64,000 bases of DNA. It comes from Victivallis lenta. GTDB taxonomy: Bacteria; Verrucomicrobiota; Lentisphaeria; Victivallales; Victivallaceae. Shown here one piece after another: positions 16,988 to 25,559 of this stretch; position 1 is the first letter of the stretch; each line of letters starts with the position of its first letter. The stretch is from the NCBI RefSeq assembly GCF_009695545.1, contig NZ_VUNS01000005.1, positions 62,001-126,000 on the forward strand. The letters are read 5' to 3'. The notes below the pieces were generated by a model, which had not been told where the DNA came from, did no database searches, and was given only the letters and a program-made list of their open reading frames with translations. Made by a program: the position numbers and the translations under genes.

Positions 16988-17505
16988 TACAGCCGGTCCT
17001 TTTTATTGATCGCATCGGCCAGCAATGAGGCGATGCCGTCGCCTTCGTCGCTGACCTTCTGGATTTCGTCCAGATACATGTTCAACGTTCCTTCGTCGTC
17101 CGGAATCTGCCAGTTTTCCGGCGCCGAAAGACGGATATGGGTTACGGCCCCGATGAGCTTGAGCTGGTTCTTCACCTCGATCTCATCGAGCATTTTCCGG
17201 TCGAGGGCGATGCGTCCCTGCTTGTCGCAGCGGCACTGGCGCGACCGCGAACCGAGGTACGCGAGCGCCATCTGCATCTTGGGATTCGCAATCGCGAGCT
17301 TCGTCGCCTTCTTGACGAAATCAAGAAAGGTCTGAATCGGCAGCAGCACGAGCGCCTTGCCGCGGGCCGGAATCATCACCAGCTCCGTAGCACCTTCCGG
17401 GTTCCGCCAGTCGCTCGGAAGCGTGACGCGGCACTGGGCGTCCAACGCGTGGTCGTACTCGCCCAGATAAAGCCCCTGAAAAAGACTCGTCCCCGTCACT
17501 GCCAT
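16987..17505 (-). CDS. mraZ: MraZ transcriptional regulator
   Basis: MraZ is a DNA-binding AbrB-fold protein that represses its own dcw operon in E. coli. The 172-residue product carries the family repeats: YLGEYDHALDAQCRVTLPSD in the first half and RQCRCDKQGRIALDRKMLDE in the second. Its N-terminus is about 10 residues longer than usual if the ATG at 17505 is used; a GTG at 17499 is an alternative. It is the first gene of the cluster on the minus strand and the likely regulator of the promoter just upstream, where a 10-bp periodic repeat array is present. The C-terminal 30 residues are polar and beyond the usual domain. Confidence 0.93.
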   Translation of the reverse strand: MAVTGTSLFQGLYLGEYDHALDAQCRVTLPSDWRNPEGATELVMIPARGKALVLLPIQTFLDFVKKATKLAIANPKMQMALAYLGSRSRQCRCDKQGRIALDRKMLDEIEVKNQLKLIGAVTHIRLSAPENWQIPDDEGTLNMYLDEIQKVSDEGDGIASLLADAINKKDRL

Positions 17506-17540
17506 CCTAAATGCCCCTAAATAACCCTATCTATACCTAT
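17506..17540 (-). promoter_or_regulatory. Candidate MraZ box array
   Basis: On the minus strand the motif WTAGG recurs four times at exact 10-bp steps: plus-strand CCTAA at 17506-17510 and 17516-17520, and CCTAT at 17526-17530 and 17536-17540. In E. coli, Mycoplasma and other bacteria MraZ binds several TGGGN-like repeats spaced by five bases, which gives the same 10-bp period. Here the core would be TAGG. The array overlaps the putative -10 (17539-17544) and the translation start region of mraZ, as expected for a repressor site. Confidence 0.65.
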
Positions 17541-17566
17541 TTTACTACATATTTTGTTTTTTTCAA
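17539..17566 (-). promoter_or_regulatory. Candidate promoter of the dcw operon
   Basis: On the minus strand TTGAAA (17566-17561) and TAAAAT (17544-17539) are spaced by 16 bases in an AT-rich region in front of mraZ. The -10 overlaps the most distal repeat of the candidate MraZ box array. An alternative is TTGCAG with TATGTA slightly upstream. Confidence 0.45.
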
Positions 17567-17598
17567 CCTGCAATGCGATATTTTTATTGTTTTTTTGA

Positions 17599-18362
17599 AT
17601 GAAAAAGGCATTGAAAGAGATGAACTTGCGATGGAAAAGCGTCCGTTGCCGTGCTGCTGTTTGCTTCGGAAACGGAAAAGAGGCGGGGGAGGCGATGGGG
17701 AAACGGTCCGGAAACGGGTGGAAAAGGGGAGTGCGGGAACGGAGAATTCCGCTGATGCCGCCGGGGCTTCTGCTGATCGGACACTCCTGGCTCCTGCTGA
17801 CTTACTTCGTGCCGGTCACGGACGGCGTCGATCGGAACGGTTACCATATTTCTGCCCGGATGTTCAATCTCGACGGCGTTTTTTACCGGAAGACGGCGGA
17901 TGATCTGCAATATGTCGGCCATATACGGCGCTGGACGCTTTATCCGGTTTATCTCCATGAATCCGCGCGAGATTGCGAAGGCGGTCGAGCGTTTTCCGGG
18001 CAGCCGGGCGTCCGGGCTGCAGAGAGTGCGTGCTGAAGTACTGGCGAAGGAGCTCGGTTCGCTCGGCCACGGACCGCTCCCGGCTTGTCTGCGCGACTTT
18101 TTCGGGGAGAAGCAAACGCCTGTGAGCTCGTGCGCCTCGGGGAGCGCCGCCGGACGGTGCTTCCCGTCGCCGGCAGCGCTTCGCTGCTGACGGCGGAGCG
18201 CGGCGAAATCCTGAGCCGGGTGAACCCGGAGAACGATCAGGAACCGGCAGGGCGCGGCGGGCCGGGCGGAACATGCGCGAAAAACTGCGGGCCGAGAATG
18301 CGAAGCTCCGGAAGGAGCTTGAGGCGCAGAAGCGGAAGCCGCCGCCCGCAGACCCGAAGTGA
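17599..18362 (+). pseudogene. Frameshifted gene remnant for a small membrane protein
   Basis: No single frame is convincing, but protein-like segments follow one another on the plus strand in different frames. A first frame carries a membrane helix (MPPGLLLIGHSWLLLTYFVPV) and a polar stretch ending near 17950. A second continues with FISMNPREIAKAVERFPGSR. A third has CELVRLGERRRTVLPVAG and LLTAERGEILSRVNPEND near 18110-18240. A fourth ends with a coiled-coil tail (LRAENAKLRKELEAQKRK) and stops at 18360-18362. This reads as one decayed gene with about three frameshifts. I do not recognise the family. It could be non-coding, since all reconstruction is by eye. Confidence 0.35.
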
Positions 18363-18447
18363 GAGCGGACGCGCTCTCCGGGGATTGTATTCTTCGTTCC
18401 GGCGGTGTATTTTATAAGATATACCTTTAATTCCGGATGAAACTGAT

Positions 18448-19629
18448 ATGCATGACTATAATGAGATCATCGGCCGCTATGAAGATGAACTGCTGAACCG
18501 CGTCACTCCGTTCTGGGCGGAACGCGCCGTCGACCGGGAGAACGGCGGTTTCTTCAACTCGCTCGACCGGGAGGGCAACTGCTTCGATACGGCGAAGAGC
18601 ATCGCGATGCAGTGGCGGAACGTCTATATGTTCGCCGCGCTGTACAACTCCGAATATTCGAAGGACGAGTATCTGGAGCTGGCCCGGTTCGGCTTCGATT
18701 TCTGCTGGAGGACGCGCCGTCCCGACGACGGCGGCTATCCGGCCATGACCAACGCCGCCGGCACTCCGCTCATGCCCGGCAGGGGCGGATTCATGGGGAC
18801 GATGATTTTCGTCTATGCCGGGTGCGCCTGCGCCGAGCTGTTCCGCGCCACCGGGGAGGAGCGCTTCCGCGAGGAGGCGCGCAGCTGCTTCACGAATTAC
18901 CTGGCAGGGCTGAAGGAATCCGAGCACTTTTCGCGTTCGGAGCTGTTTCCGCCGATGCGCCGCCGCGGCTGCTACATGCATCTCTGCCATCTCTGCCGCA
19001 CGATGCTGGTCTGCGGCTGCGAATTCGACGACAAGGTCCGGACCGCGCTGGAGATGACCTTTGAGATCATTCCGCGCTTCTACTGTCCCGAAGCCGGCCG
19101 CTGGCTTGAGAGCGTGCCGACCGACGGCGGCTTCCGGCTCGAGAGTTCTCTGTTCCGCACGGTGATTCCGGGACACGATTTCGAGACGATGTGGTTTCTT
19201 ATCCAGGGGGCGGAGCTGGCCGGGAACCGGGAGATTCTCGACCGGGTGCCGGAGTGGACGCTGCGGATTTTCGACTACACCACCGACCGGAAGAACGGCG
19301 GGCTCTTCTACTATATGGATGCGCTGGACAAACCGGTCTGGGACGGACGCGATATGGTCAAGGGATGGTGGACGCACAACGAAGCGCTGCTGGCGGCCGC
19401 CTTCTCCTACCGGATCTCGGGCGACGAACGGCTGTTTGAGCGCTTCCGGGAGGTCGACGAGTGGAGCTGGAGGCATTTCCGCGATCCCGATTACCCGGAG
19501 TGGTTCGGCCTGGTCAACTACGACGGCACGGTGAGCAACGGCTTCAAGGGGTCGCCGTCGAAGACTTTCTTCCACCTGCCGCGCGCGCTCTACAACTGCA
19601 TTCAGGTGTTTAAAGCGCTTGCGAAATAA
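18448..19629 (+). CDS. N-acylglucosamine 2-epimerase (AGE) family sugar epimerase/isomerase
   Basis: The 393-residue (alpha/alpha)6-barrel protein fits the family containing N-acetyl-D-glucosamine 2-epimerase, cellobiose 2-epimerase and aldose-ketose isomerases. Recognisable features are FWAERAVDRENGGFFNSLDR near the N-terminus, WRNVYMFAALYNSEY, the PGHDFETMWFLIQ motif with a conserved catalytic-site His, KGWWTHNEALLAAAF, and FGLVNYDGTVSNGFKGSPSKTFFHLPRALY at the C-terminus, where another active-site His occurs. It has no signal peptide and acts on cytosolic sugars. The exact substrate cannot be assigned; ManNAc/GlcNAc interconversion would fit the neighbouring sialate O-acetylesterase, but this is only contextual. 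Confidence 0.88.
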   Translation: MHDYNEIIGRYEDELLNRVTPFWAERAVDRENGGFFNSLDREGNCFDTAKSIAMQWRNVYMFAALYNSEYSKDEYLELARFGFDFCWRTRRPDDGGYPAMTNAAGTPLMPGRGGFMGTMIFVYAGCACAELFRATGEERFREEARSCFTNYLAGLKESEHFSRSELFPPMRRRGCYMHLCHLCRTMLVCGCEFDDKVRTALEMTFEIIPRFYCPEAGRWLESVPTDGGFRLESSLFRTVIPGHDFETMWFLIQGAELAGNREILDRVPEWTLRIFDYTTDRKNGGLFYYMDALDKPVWDGRDMVKGWWTHNEALLAAAFSYRISGDERLFERFREVDEWSWRHFRDPDYPEWFGLVNYDGTVSNGFKGSPSKTFFHLPRALYNCIQVFKALAK

Positions 19630-19662
19630 AGCGCGATCCTTGTCGCGGTTTGCCGGCCGCTG

Positions 19663-19703
19663 AAAAAAAACGCGCCCGGTTCCGTCTGGGAACCGGGCGC
19701 GTT
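19663..19703 (-). terminator. Intrinsic terminator of the sialate esterase operon
   Basis: A near-perfect hairpin, AACGCGCCCGGTTCC (19669-19683) and GGAACCGGGCGCGTT (19689-19703), has a 5-base loop. On the minus strand it is followed by a run of eight T (A at 19663-19670). It lies 15 bases beyond the stop of the gene ending at 19719, so it is a textbook rho-independent terminator. It could also end the convergent epimerase gene. Confidence 0.92.
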
Positions 19704-19718
19704 CGGCGTTATTTCAGC

Positions 19719-22607
19719 CTACTCCATGTCGACGAGGACATAGAGCCAGGCGTCTTTGCAGTTCTGCAGCGATTTCGAGAAGGTCCAGTCCGGCTGGTTG
19801 CCGGGCTGGTTGCCGATGCCGACGTCGGAAGAGGCTCCGGCCGAGAAGTTGTTGTAGGCGAAAACGGTCTGCTTCTCGGTGAAGTTGTGGATCTGCATCG
19901 AACCGTAGCCGGGGTCGTCGCCGGTTCTCCGGTCACCGAAATCGAAGGTCTGCTCCGAAGCTCCCGGGATGCCTGCGGCATTCTGCTGCGCGTAGTTGCT
20001 CGACCAGAATTCGATGTTGCCCTCCGCGAACGAACCGGTTTTGACCTTGTCCGTGTTGGATTTGACTTCGAGGTTGCTGATCTTCTTCTGGAAGACGGCG
20101 CCGGTTGACTTGACCGGGACGCCGAGTTTCGCGACGTTCGGGTCGAACGCATCCATCGCGGCATAGACCCAGTTCTCCCGGCCGCTCTTGTCGGTCAGCA
20201 CCATGAGATAACCGACCTTTTTCGCTTTCCCGGCCAGGAGATCGCTGTTGTCCGCGGCGTACCGGACCCGGGTCCGGTCGCCGAAGCCGGAACCGCTCCT
20301 GAGGTCGTAAGCGTAGGCGAGACGCATCGAGGCAGCTTCGGGAACACGGGCTTTGACCGCGTCGAGATACTTCGTGTCGTCGCGCGGAACTTCGTTGACG
20401 AAGACGTACAGCGTCGCCTTTTCGCAGTTCTTCGCGTTGGCGGAGAAGGTCCAGTCCGGATTGCCGGAGGGCTGGTTGCCGATGCCGATATCCGCATTGC
20501 CGCCGGCCGAGAAGTTGTTGTAGGCGAAGATCGTCTGCCGGGCGCCGAAGTTGTGGATCTGCATCGAGCCGTAACCGATTTCGGGAGAGGTTTTCTCGTC
20601 GCCGAAGTCATATTTGTCGTTGGCCGCGCCCGGGATGCGGGCCTTGTTCTGGCCGCCGTAATTGTTCGGCCAGAATTCGATGTTGCCCTCTTTGATCCGG
20701 CCGGTCCGGACGCCGCTGACGTTGCTCAGCACGTTCAGGTTCTGAACCCGGGTCTGGAATGCGGCGCCGGAGGATTTGACCGGTACGCCGATCTGCCTGA
20801 CGTTCGTGGTGAACGGGTCCATCGAGACGCAGACGAACTGCTTTTCGCCGTCCTTCTTCACGATTTCCGCCAGATAGGTGATCCGGGTGATTCTTCCCTT
20901 GATCGCGTCGCTGTTGTCGACGACGTAGTTGACTTTGGTTTTGTCGCCGAAGCCGGAGCCGCTTTTGAGGTCGTATTCGTAGACGAGCCTGCTGTTCGCC
21001 TTGTAGGCGGTGAGCAGTTCTTCGAAGGTCGGATTGTACGGAATCTGGAACGAGCCGAGCACCAGTCCGGCCTCGTTGGCAAGCTTGCCCTCGTTGGTTT
21101 CGTTCCACATATAACGCAGGCTCTTCGGTTCGGAAACCTTGTCGGAACTGACCGCGAGCCGGGTGCCGTCGATTTCTGCCCGGGCCGGGAAGAATTCGCA
21201 GTCCGCGCCGGCCACTTCGAAGAACGGGATCGTGTTTCCGGGCGCCTTCCAGCTTTCGACGAAATCGAAGTCGAGGATGAACTTATTGCCCTCGACGCGG
21301 GAGCTCTTGAGGCGCGGCGAATCCGCCTTGATGTCGCTGCGGCCGTAGTCGCGGTTCAGCGCAAGGTAGGCGAGACGTTTGCCGACGATCTCCTTGTCGG
21401 CCGGATGGATGTCGCGGACGTTGTGAACGGCGTCGCTGATGATCGCCATGCCGGCATCTTTTTCGCCGTCCGCGAACGCCTGCTGCGCTTCGCGGAGCTG
21501 CGGCAGCATGGTCGGGTCGCCGTTGTTGTAGGTGTAGGGCGCAAGCTGGACGAAGTAGAGCTTCAGTCCGGGATTCCGGAACACCTGCTTCCAGCCGTTC
21601 AGCAGCGCCTGCATCTTGCTCTTGTAAAGCATCTTGTCGCCGAGGTTCGATTCGCCCTGATACCAGATTGCGCCGCGGACCGCATAGGGGACGAAACCGT
21701 AGAGCATCTTATTGTAGAGCACGGTCGGGTCCTGATGGCGCCCGAACGGCTTCTGCTCGGCCGGGAAAGCGGGCGGCTGCGGCGGCTGTTCGCCCTTCGC
21801 GATCGCGTCCTTGTAGGCGGCGAGCCAGTTGCTGTAATCCGCGATGACCTTGTCGCTGACTTCCTTATGGGTCTTCGTGCCGGGAATCTTCGCATTCACG
21901 CTTCTGGCGATGTTTGCGACCTCGGGAACCGAATTGAACCCCTCCGGCGGCGTCCACGGTTCAATCCGGGTTCCGCCCCAGTAGGCGCCGAGGATGCCGA
22001 TCGGCACGTCGAGCTCCTTCAGCAGCTCGCGGCCGAAGAAGAAGGCCGTGGCGCTGGCTCTTTCGAGTTCGGCTCCCGGCACCGCCTGATTCCATTTGAC
22101 CGGCTCCTTTTCGGACGGGGTCGTGCTCCACTGGCGCGGCATGTTCGTAAAGCGCAGCAGCGGCAGGTTCGTGCGGTCGGCAACCTCCTTGCCGGTGCCG
22201 TTCGCGTTGCGGTGGCGGTAGTGTTCTCCGCCGCCCCAGAGCGGCATCTCCATATTGGACTGGCCGCTGGCGATCCAGACTTCACCGACGAGGATGTTTT
22301 TGGCGTTCACGCTGTTTGTCGGGCCCGAGGCCTCGAGCGTGCGGTTCTCCTTGCTGGCGGCGAGGGGAGAGAGCTTCACCATCCACTTGCCGTCGTCTCC
22401 GGCGGTGGTCGTCTTCGTCTGATCGGCGAACTTCACCGTGACGCTTTCGCCGGGGTCGGCGAAGCCCCAGACCGGGACTTCCACATCGCGCTGCAGAACC
22501 GCGTTGTCCGAAAAGACCGGCGCGAGTTCGACTTTCGCTTCGGCTGCAAGCCCGCCCAGAATGAGCGCGGCGGCCGGAAGCGTTCGCATCCACATGCTTC
22601 TAAACAT
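19719..22607 (-). CDS. Secreted sialate O-acetylesterase with two C-terminal repeat domains
   Basis: This SGNH/GDSL-type carbohydrate esterase is probably exported: residues 1-24 form a signal peptide ending AEAK. The N-terminal beta domain (VFSDNAVLQRDVEVPVWG) is typical of the sialate O-acetylesterase family. The catalytic region contains IASGQSNMEMPLW (nucleophile Ser near residue 117), IWYQGESN, and DIHPADKEIVGKR (catalytic Asp and His). The C-terminal 420 residues hold two tandem copies of an approximately 200-residue domain starting near residues 541 and 763, both opening with YDLxSGSGFGDxT and containing GNIEFW.NNY/SSNY, GYGSMQIHNF and VFAYNNFSAG. I do not recognise this domain; a surface- or glycan-binding role is plausible. 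The start at 22607 has GGAGG 6 bases upstream and overlaps ispG by 8 bases. It removes acetyl groups from sialic acid or other glycans. Confidence 0.88.
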   Translation of the reverse strand: MFRSMWMRTLPAAALILGGLAAEAKVELAPVFSDNAVLQRDVEVPVWGFADPGESVTVKFADQTKTTTAGDDGKWMVKLSPLAASKENRTLEASGPTNSVNAKNILVGEVWIASGQSNMEMPLWGGGEHYRHRNANGTGKEVADRTNLPLLRFTNMPRQWSTTPSEKEPVKWNQAVPGAELERASATAFFFGRELLKELDVPIGILGAYWGGTRIEPWTPPEGFNSVPEVANIARSVNAKIPGTKTHKEVSDKVIADYSNWLAAYKDAIAKGEQPPQPPAFPAEQKPFGRHQDPTVLYNKMLYGFVPYAVRGAIWYQGESNLGDKMLYKSKMQALLNGWKQVFRNPGLKLYFVQLAPYTYNNGDPTMLPQLREAQQAFADGEKDAGMAIISDAVHNVRDIHPADKEIVGKRLAYLALNRDYGRSDIKADSPRLKSSRVEGNKFILDFDFVESWKAPGNTIPFFEVAGADCEFFPARAEIDGTRLAVSSDKVSEPKSLRYMWNETNEGKLANEAGLVLGSFQIPYNPTFEELLTAYKANSRLVYEYDLKSGSGFGDKTKVNYVVDNSDAIKGRITRITYLAEIVKKDGEKQFVCVSMDPFTTNVRQIGVPVKSSGAAFQTRVQNLNVLSNVSGVRTGRIKEGNIEFWPNNYGGQNKARIPGAANDKYDFGDEKTSPEIGYGSMQIHNFGARQTIFAYNNFSAGGNADIGIGNQPSGNPDWTFSANAKNCEKATLYVFVNEVPRDDTKYLDAVKARVPEAASMRLAYAYDLRSGSGFGDRTRVRYAADNSDLLAGKAKKVGYLMVLTDKSGRENWVYAAMDAFDPNVAKLGVPVKSTGAVFQKKISNLEVKSNTDKVKTGSFAEGNIEFWSSNYAQQNAAGIPGASEQTFDFGDRRTGDDPGYGSMQIHNFTEKQTVFAYNNFSAGASSDVGIGNQPGNQPDWTFSKSLQNCKDAWLYVLVDME

Positions 22608-23727
22608 TCCTGTCCTCCCCTGTTCGAGTACTGTTTTTCAGTATCTCCAGTTTGAAATATTCGAATCCGGCATCGGGGTCGAAGGCGCCGACTACTTTGC
22701 CGAACTTGAAAATCACGAGTTTGCCGTTCCTGCTGCCGGCGACGCCGAGATCCGCGTCGCGCGCCTCGCCGGGGCCGTTGACCGCGCAGCCCATCACGGC
22801 GACTTTGCGCAGCTTGATGTCATGCCCCGACTCCTTGATGTCGGCGACGAGCTCTTCGACCTTCTCGGCGAGTCCGATCAGGTCGATTTCGGTGCGGCCG
22901 CAGGTCGGGCAGGAGATGATTTCGGGCATCGCGTCGCGGAGTCCGCACGCTTCGAGAATCCGCCGCCCGGCGATAACTTCCTCGGCCGGATCTCCGGTCA
23001 GGCTGACCCGGAGCGTGTCGCCGATTCCCTCCATCAGGAGCGTGCCGATGCCGACTGCGGATTTGATGACGCCGCGCGCCGGCGTCCCGGCTTCGGTGAC
23101 GCCGATGTGGAGCGGATAATCCGTCCGGGCCGCGAATTTGCGGTACGCCGCGACGGTGACCGGCACGCTTGACGATTTCAGTGCCGCCTTGATCTGTGTG
23201 ACGCCGAAGCTTTCGAGCAGCCGGCACTGCTCGAGGGCGCTGTCGACGAGCGCTTCGGCGACGGCCTCGTCGCGGCTCATGCCGCGGCTCTGGTACCGGC
23301 GCACGAGGGCGGTGCGGACGCTGCCGGAATTCGCGCCGACCCGGATCGGGATTCCGCGCTCAACGGCGAGGGCCGCCACCTGTTCGAGGCCGCCTTCGTC
23401 GTTCAGATTGCCGGGGTTGAGCCGGATGGCGTCGGCGCCGTTCTCCATCGCGGCCAGCGCGAGGCGGTAGTCGAAATGGATGTCGGCGACGACCGGAATC
23501 GGGCTCTCCGCCCGGATGGCCCGGATTGCCGCGGCCGCCGCCGGGTCCGGAACCGCGACCCGGATGATCTGGCAGCCGAGCCGGTGCAGCGCCCGGATCT
23601 GGTTCAGCGTCGCGGCGGCGTCGCGCGTATCGGTGTTGGTCATCGACTGGATCGATACCGGGCTGTCGCCGCCGACCGCCACAGCGCCGACCCGGATGAG
23701 CCGGCTATTTCGACGTGACGCTGCCAT
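22600..23727 (-). CDS. ispG: (E)-4-hydroxy-3-methylbut-2-enyl-diphosphate synthase
   Basis: IspG (GcpE) converts methylerythritol 2,4-cyclodiphosphate to HMBPP, the penultimate step of the MEP isoprenoid pathway, with a [4Fe-4S] cluster. The 375 residues include SIQSMTNTDTRD at the N-terminus, IPVVADIHFDYRLAL, IRLNPGNL, RVGANSGS, and the C-terminal ligand set: ISCPTCGRTEIDL supplies two Cys and VMGCAVNGPGEARDADLGV the third. The length matches the short bacterial type. The start at 23727 (MAASRRNSR) has GGAGG 6 bases upstream; the upstream extension is out-of-frame rseP. It overlaps rseP by 23 bases and is in the same run as dxr. Confidence 0.97.
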   Translation of the reverse strand: MAASRRNSRLIRVGAVAVGGDSPVSIQSMTNTDTRDAAATLNQIRALHRLGCQIIRVAVPDPAAAAAIRAIRAESPIPVVADIHFDYRLALAAMENGADAIRLNPGNLNDEGGLEQVAALAVERGIPIRVGANSGSVRTALVRRYQSRGMSRDEAVAEALVDSALEQCRLLESFGVTQIKAALKSSSVPVTVAAYRKFAARTDYPLHIGVTEAGTPARGVIKSAVGIGTLLMEGIGDTLRVSLTGDPAEEVIAGRRILEACGLRDAMPEIISCPTCGRTEIDLIGLAEKVEELVADIKESGHDIKLRKVAVMGCAVNGPGEARDADLGVAGSRNGKLVIFKFGKVVGAFDPDAGFEYFKLEILKNSTRTGEDRNV

Positions 23728-25441
23728 CGGCCGCCTCCGCTTTTGCCCCTGCCGAGTTTTCCGCGGCGGCTGCCGCCGGCTGCGGCGTATCGGCATCGAC
23801 GGAAATCAGGCCGGTGTTGCGCAGCAGCCGGCGCCCGTCGGAGAATGTGACGTAGACCATGAGGCCGATCAGGAGCACGACGAACACGGTGGACAGCCCT
23901 TTGATCACCACGGTCGGCAGCGGCCGCCGGAAGATGATCTCGATCAGTCCGAAGGTGATGTGTCCGCCGTCGAGCACCGGCAGCGGGAACAGGTTGAAGA
24001 TCGCCAGCGCGAACGAGATGATGACCATGAAATAGACCGCGCTCACGAACGACGAGTGGCGAACCGACGTGAAGAGCACCATGCCCATGCCGAGCGGCCC
24101 GGACATGTGGCTCGGTTTGAGCGAGCTGGTCTGTTCGGTGAGCCCGAGTTTGTTGCCGAGCCCGACCAGAATGCCGATCAGCGATTTCCGGCTCATCTCG
24201 AAAGTGTTGTAGAATTGCTGGAGCGGCGTCGGGTGATCGAGCATCGCAAGCTCCGCGCCGATCGTGTGCGGATAGATCATCAGCGGGGAAACGGTCACCT
24301 CGAGCGTCTTCCCGTCGCGTTCGAGTTCGATTGTGGAGGGCTCTCCCTTCCGGGCGGCGAGGGCCGTAAGGAAGGTGTCGTAATCCGGCACCGCAGCTCC
24401 GTTGAGCTTCCTGATCCGGTCTCCGGCCAGGATTCCGGCTTTTTCGGCCGGATAGCCCGCCTCGGTTCCGATGACGACGAGTCCGTCTTCCGTCGCGGCG
24501 GGATTGAAGCGGACGCCGATGCGGTAGATGCTGTATTGTTCGGCCAGGTCCCTGAGCGGCGCGGGCAGGACGGAGAGCTCGACTGTCTCCTTGCCGCGGC
24601 GCAGCGTCAGCGCAACCGGTTTCCCCTCGCTGCCGGAGATGTCGATTTCCGCCTGATAAGCGGCGAAATCCGACACCGGTTCGCCGTTGACGGCGACCAG
24701 CACGTCGCCTTCCTTCACGCCGGCTTTCTCGGCCGGAGAACCGGGCGCCGGATGCATGTCGATCGGAATCAGCACGGAAAAGAACGGCCAGGCGATTTTT
24801 TCCGCCTTGAGCTGACGGGGCGCGTTCGGGTTTTCAGCCGGGACGTACGAGATCTTCACCGGCTTGCCGTCCCGGATCACATCCAGTTCGACCGCGCCGA
24901 CCGTGAACAGGATCTTGTTGAGGATGATTTCCCGCCAGGTCGCGAAGAACGGTTCTCCGTTGATCTTGACGATCCGGTCGCCGGGGCGCAGCCCCGCCTG
25001 CCACTCCGGCCCCGCCTCATCGACGGTCAGGACGGAGAGCTCGCGCATTTTCGGCGTGTCCTGCGGCAGCCCGACCCACCAGACGAAACAGGCGATCAGC
25101 AGCCCGGAGAGAATGTTGAAGAGCGGCCCGGCCACAGCCGTGATGATCCGGTCGAGCGGTTTGGCGCGCGGCAGCTCCGTGCCGTCCGCCGCTTTCGGGA
25201 TCGCGTCGGTCGCGTCGACCTGCGGCAGCTCGACGTAGCCGCCGAACGGAAGCCAGCCGAGCCGGTACTCCACACCGTTGATTTTCTTCCGCCAGAACGG
25301 TTTGAAACCGAGCGAAAACGCATCGATGTGCAGCCCGCGCCATTTGGCGGCGAGGAAGTGCCCGAGCTCGTGCGAAAAGATGCAGAATCCGATGGCCACA
25401 AAGACGAAGACCACGGAAAGTATGTCAAGAATCCAATCCAT
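23705..25441 (-). CDS. rseP: RIP metalloprotease RseP (site-2 protease)
   Basis: This intramembrane zinc protease cleaves membrane-bound regulators such as anti-sigma factors and signal peptides. The 578 residues contain HELGH in the first membrane helix (FSHELGHFLAAKW), the GGYVELP loop, a second helix (ITAVAGPLFNILSGLL), three consecutive PDZ-like segments (about 130-200, 225-290 and 300-365, each with GLRPGDRIVKING-type signatures), and the C-terminal LFPLPVLDGGH motif with the third zinc ligand Asp. Three rather than two PDZ repeats is larger than the usual 450-residue protein. The C-terminal tail is Ala-rich. It lies between dxr and ispG in the same direction; rseP next to dxr is a common arrangement. 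Confidence 0.95.
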   Translation of the reverse strand: MDWILDILSVVFVFVAIGFCIFSHELGHFLAAKWRGLHIDAFSLGFKPFWRKKINGVEYRLGWLPFGGYVELPQVDATDAIPKAADGTELPRAKPLDRIITAVAGPLFNILSGLLIACFVWWVGLPQDTPKMRELSVLTVDEAGPEWQAGLRPGDRIVKINGEPFFATWREIILNKILFTVGAVELDVIRDGKPVKISYVPAENPNAPRQLKAEKIAWPFFSVLIPIDMHPAPGSPAEKAGVKEGDVLVAVNGEPVSDFAAYQAEIDISGSEGKPVALTLRRGKETVELSVLPAPLRDLAEQYSIYRIGVRFNPAATEDGLVVIGTEAGYPAEKAGILAGDRIRKLNGAAVPDYDTFLTALAARKGEPSTIELERDGKTLEVTVSPLMIYPHTIGAELAMLDHPTPLQQFYNTFEMSRKSLIGILVGLGNKLGLTEQTSSLKPSHMSGPLGMGMVLFTSVRHSSFVSAVYFMVIISFALAIFNLFPLPVLDGGHITFGLIEIIFRRPLPTVVIKGLSTVFVVLLIGLMVYVTFSDGRRLLRNTGLISVDADTPQPAAAAAENSAGAKAEAADGSVTSK

Positions 25442-25559
25442 ATTGATGCAGTACCTCTCTGGTTATGAAAAAACGCACCGAAGGCGCGCCTTCTGTTTGA
25501 AATATATGTATCATAGCATAACTGTTTTCTTATCTTTTTTCAAGTCGGGAGCATGGTTT

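Noticed and set aside
20553-22655. 700-codon open frame on the plus strand
   Set aside because: Antisense shadow of the sialate O-acetylesterase gene with skewed composition and no recognisable motifs.
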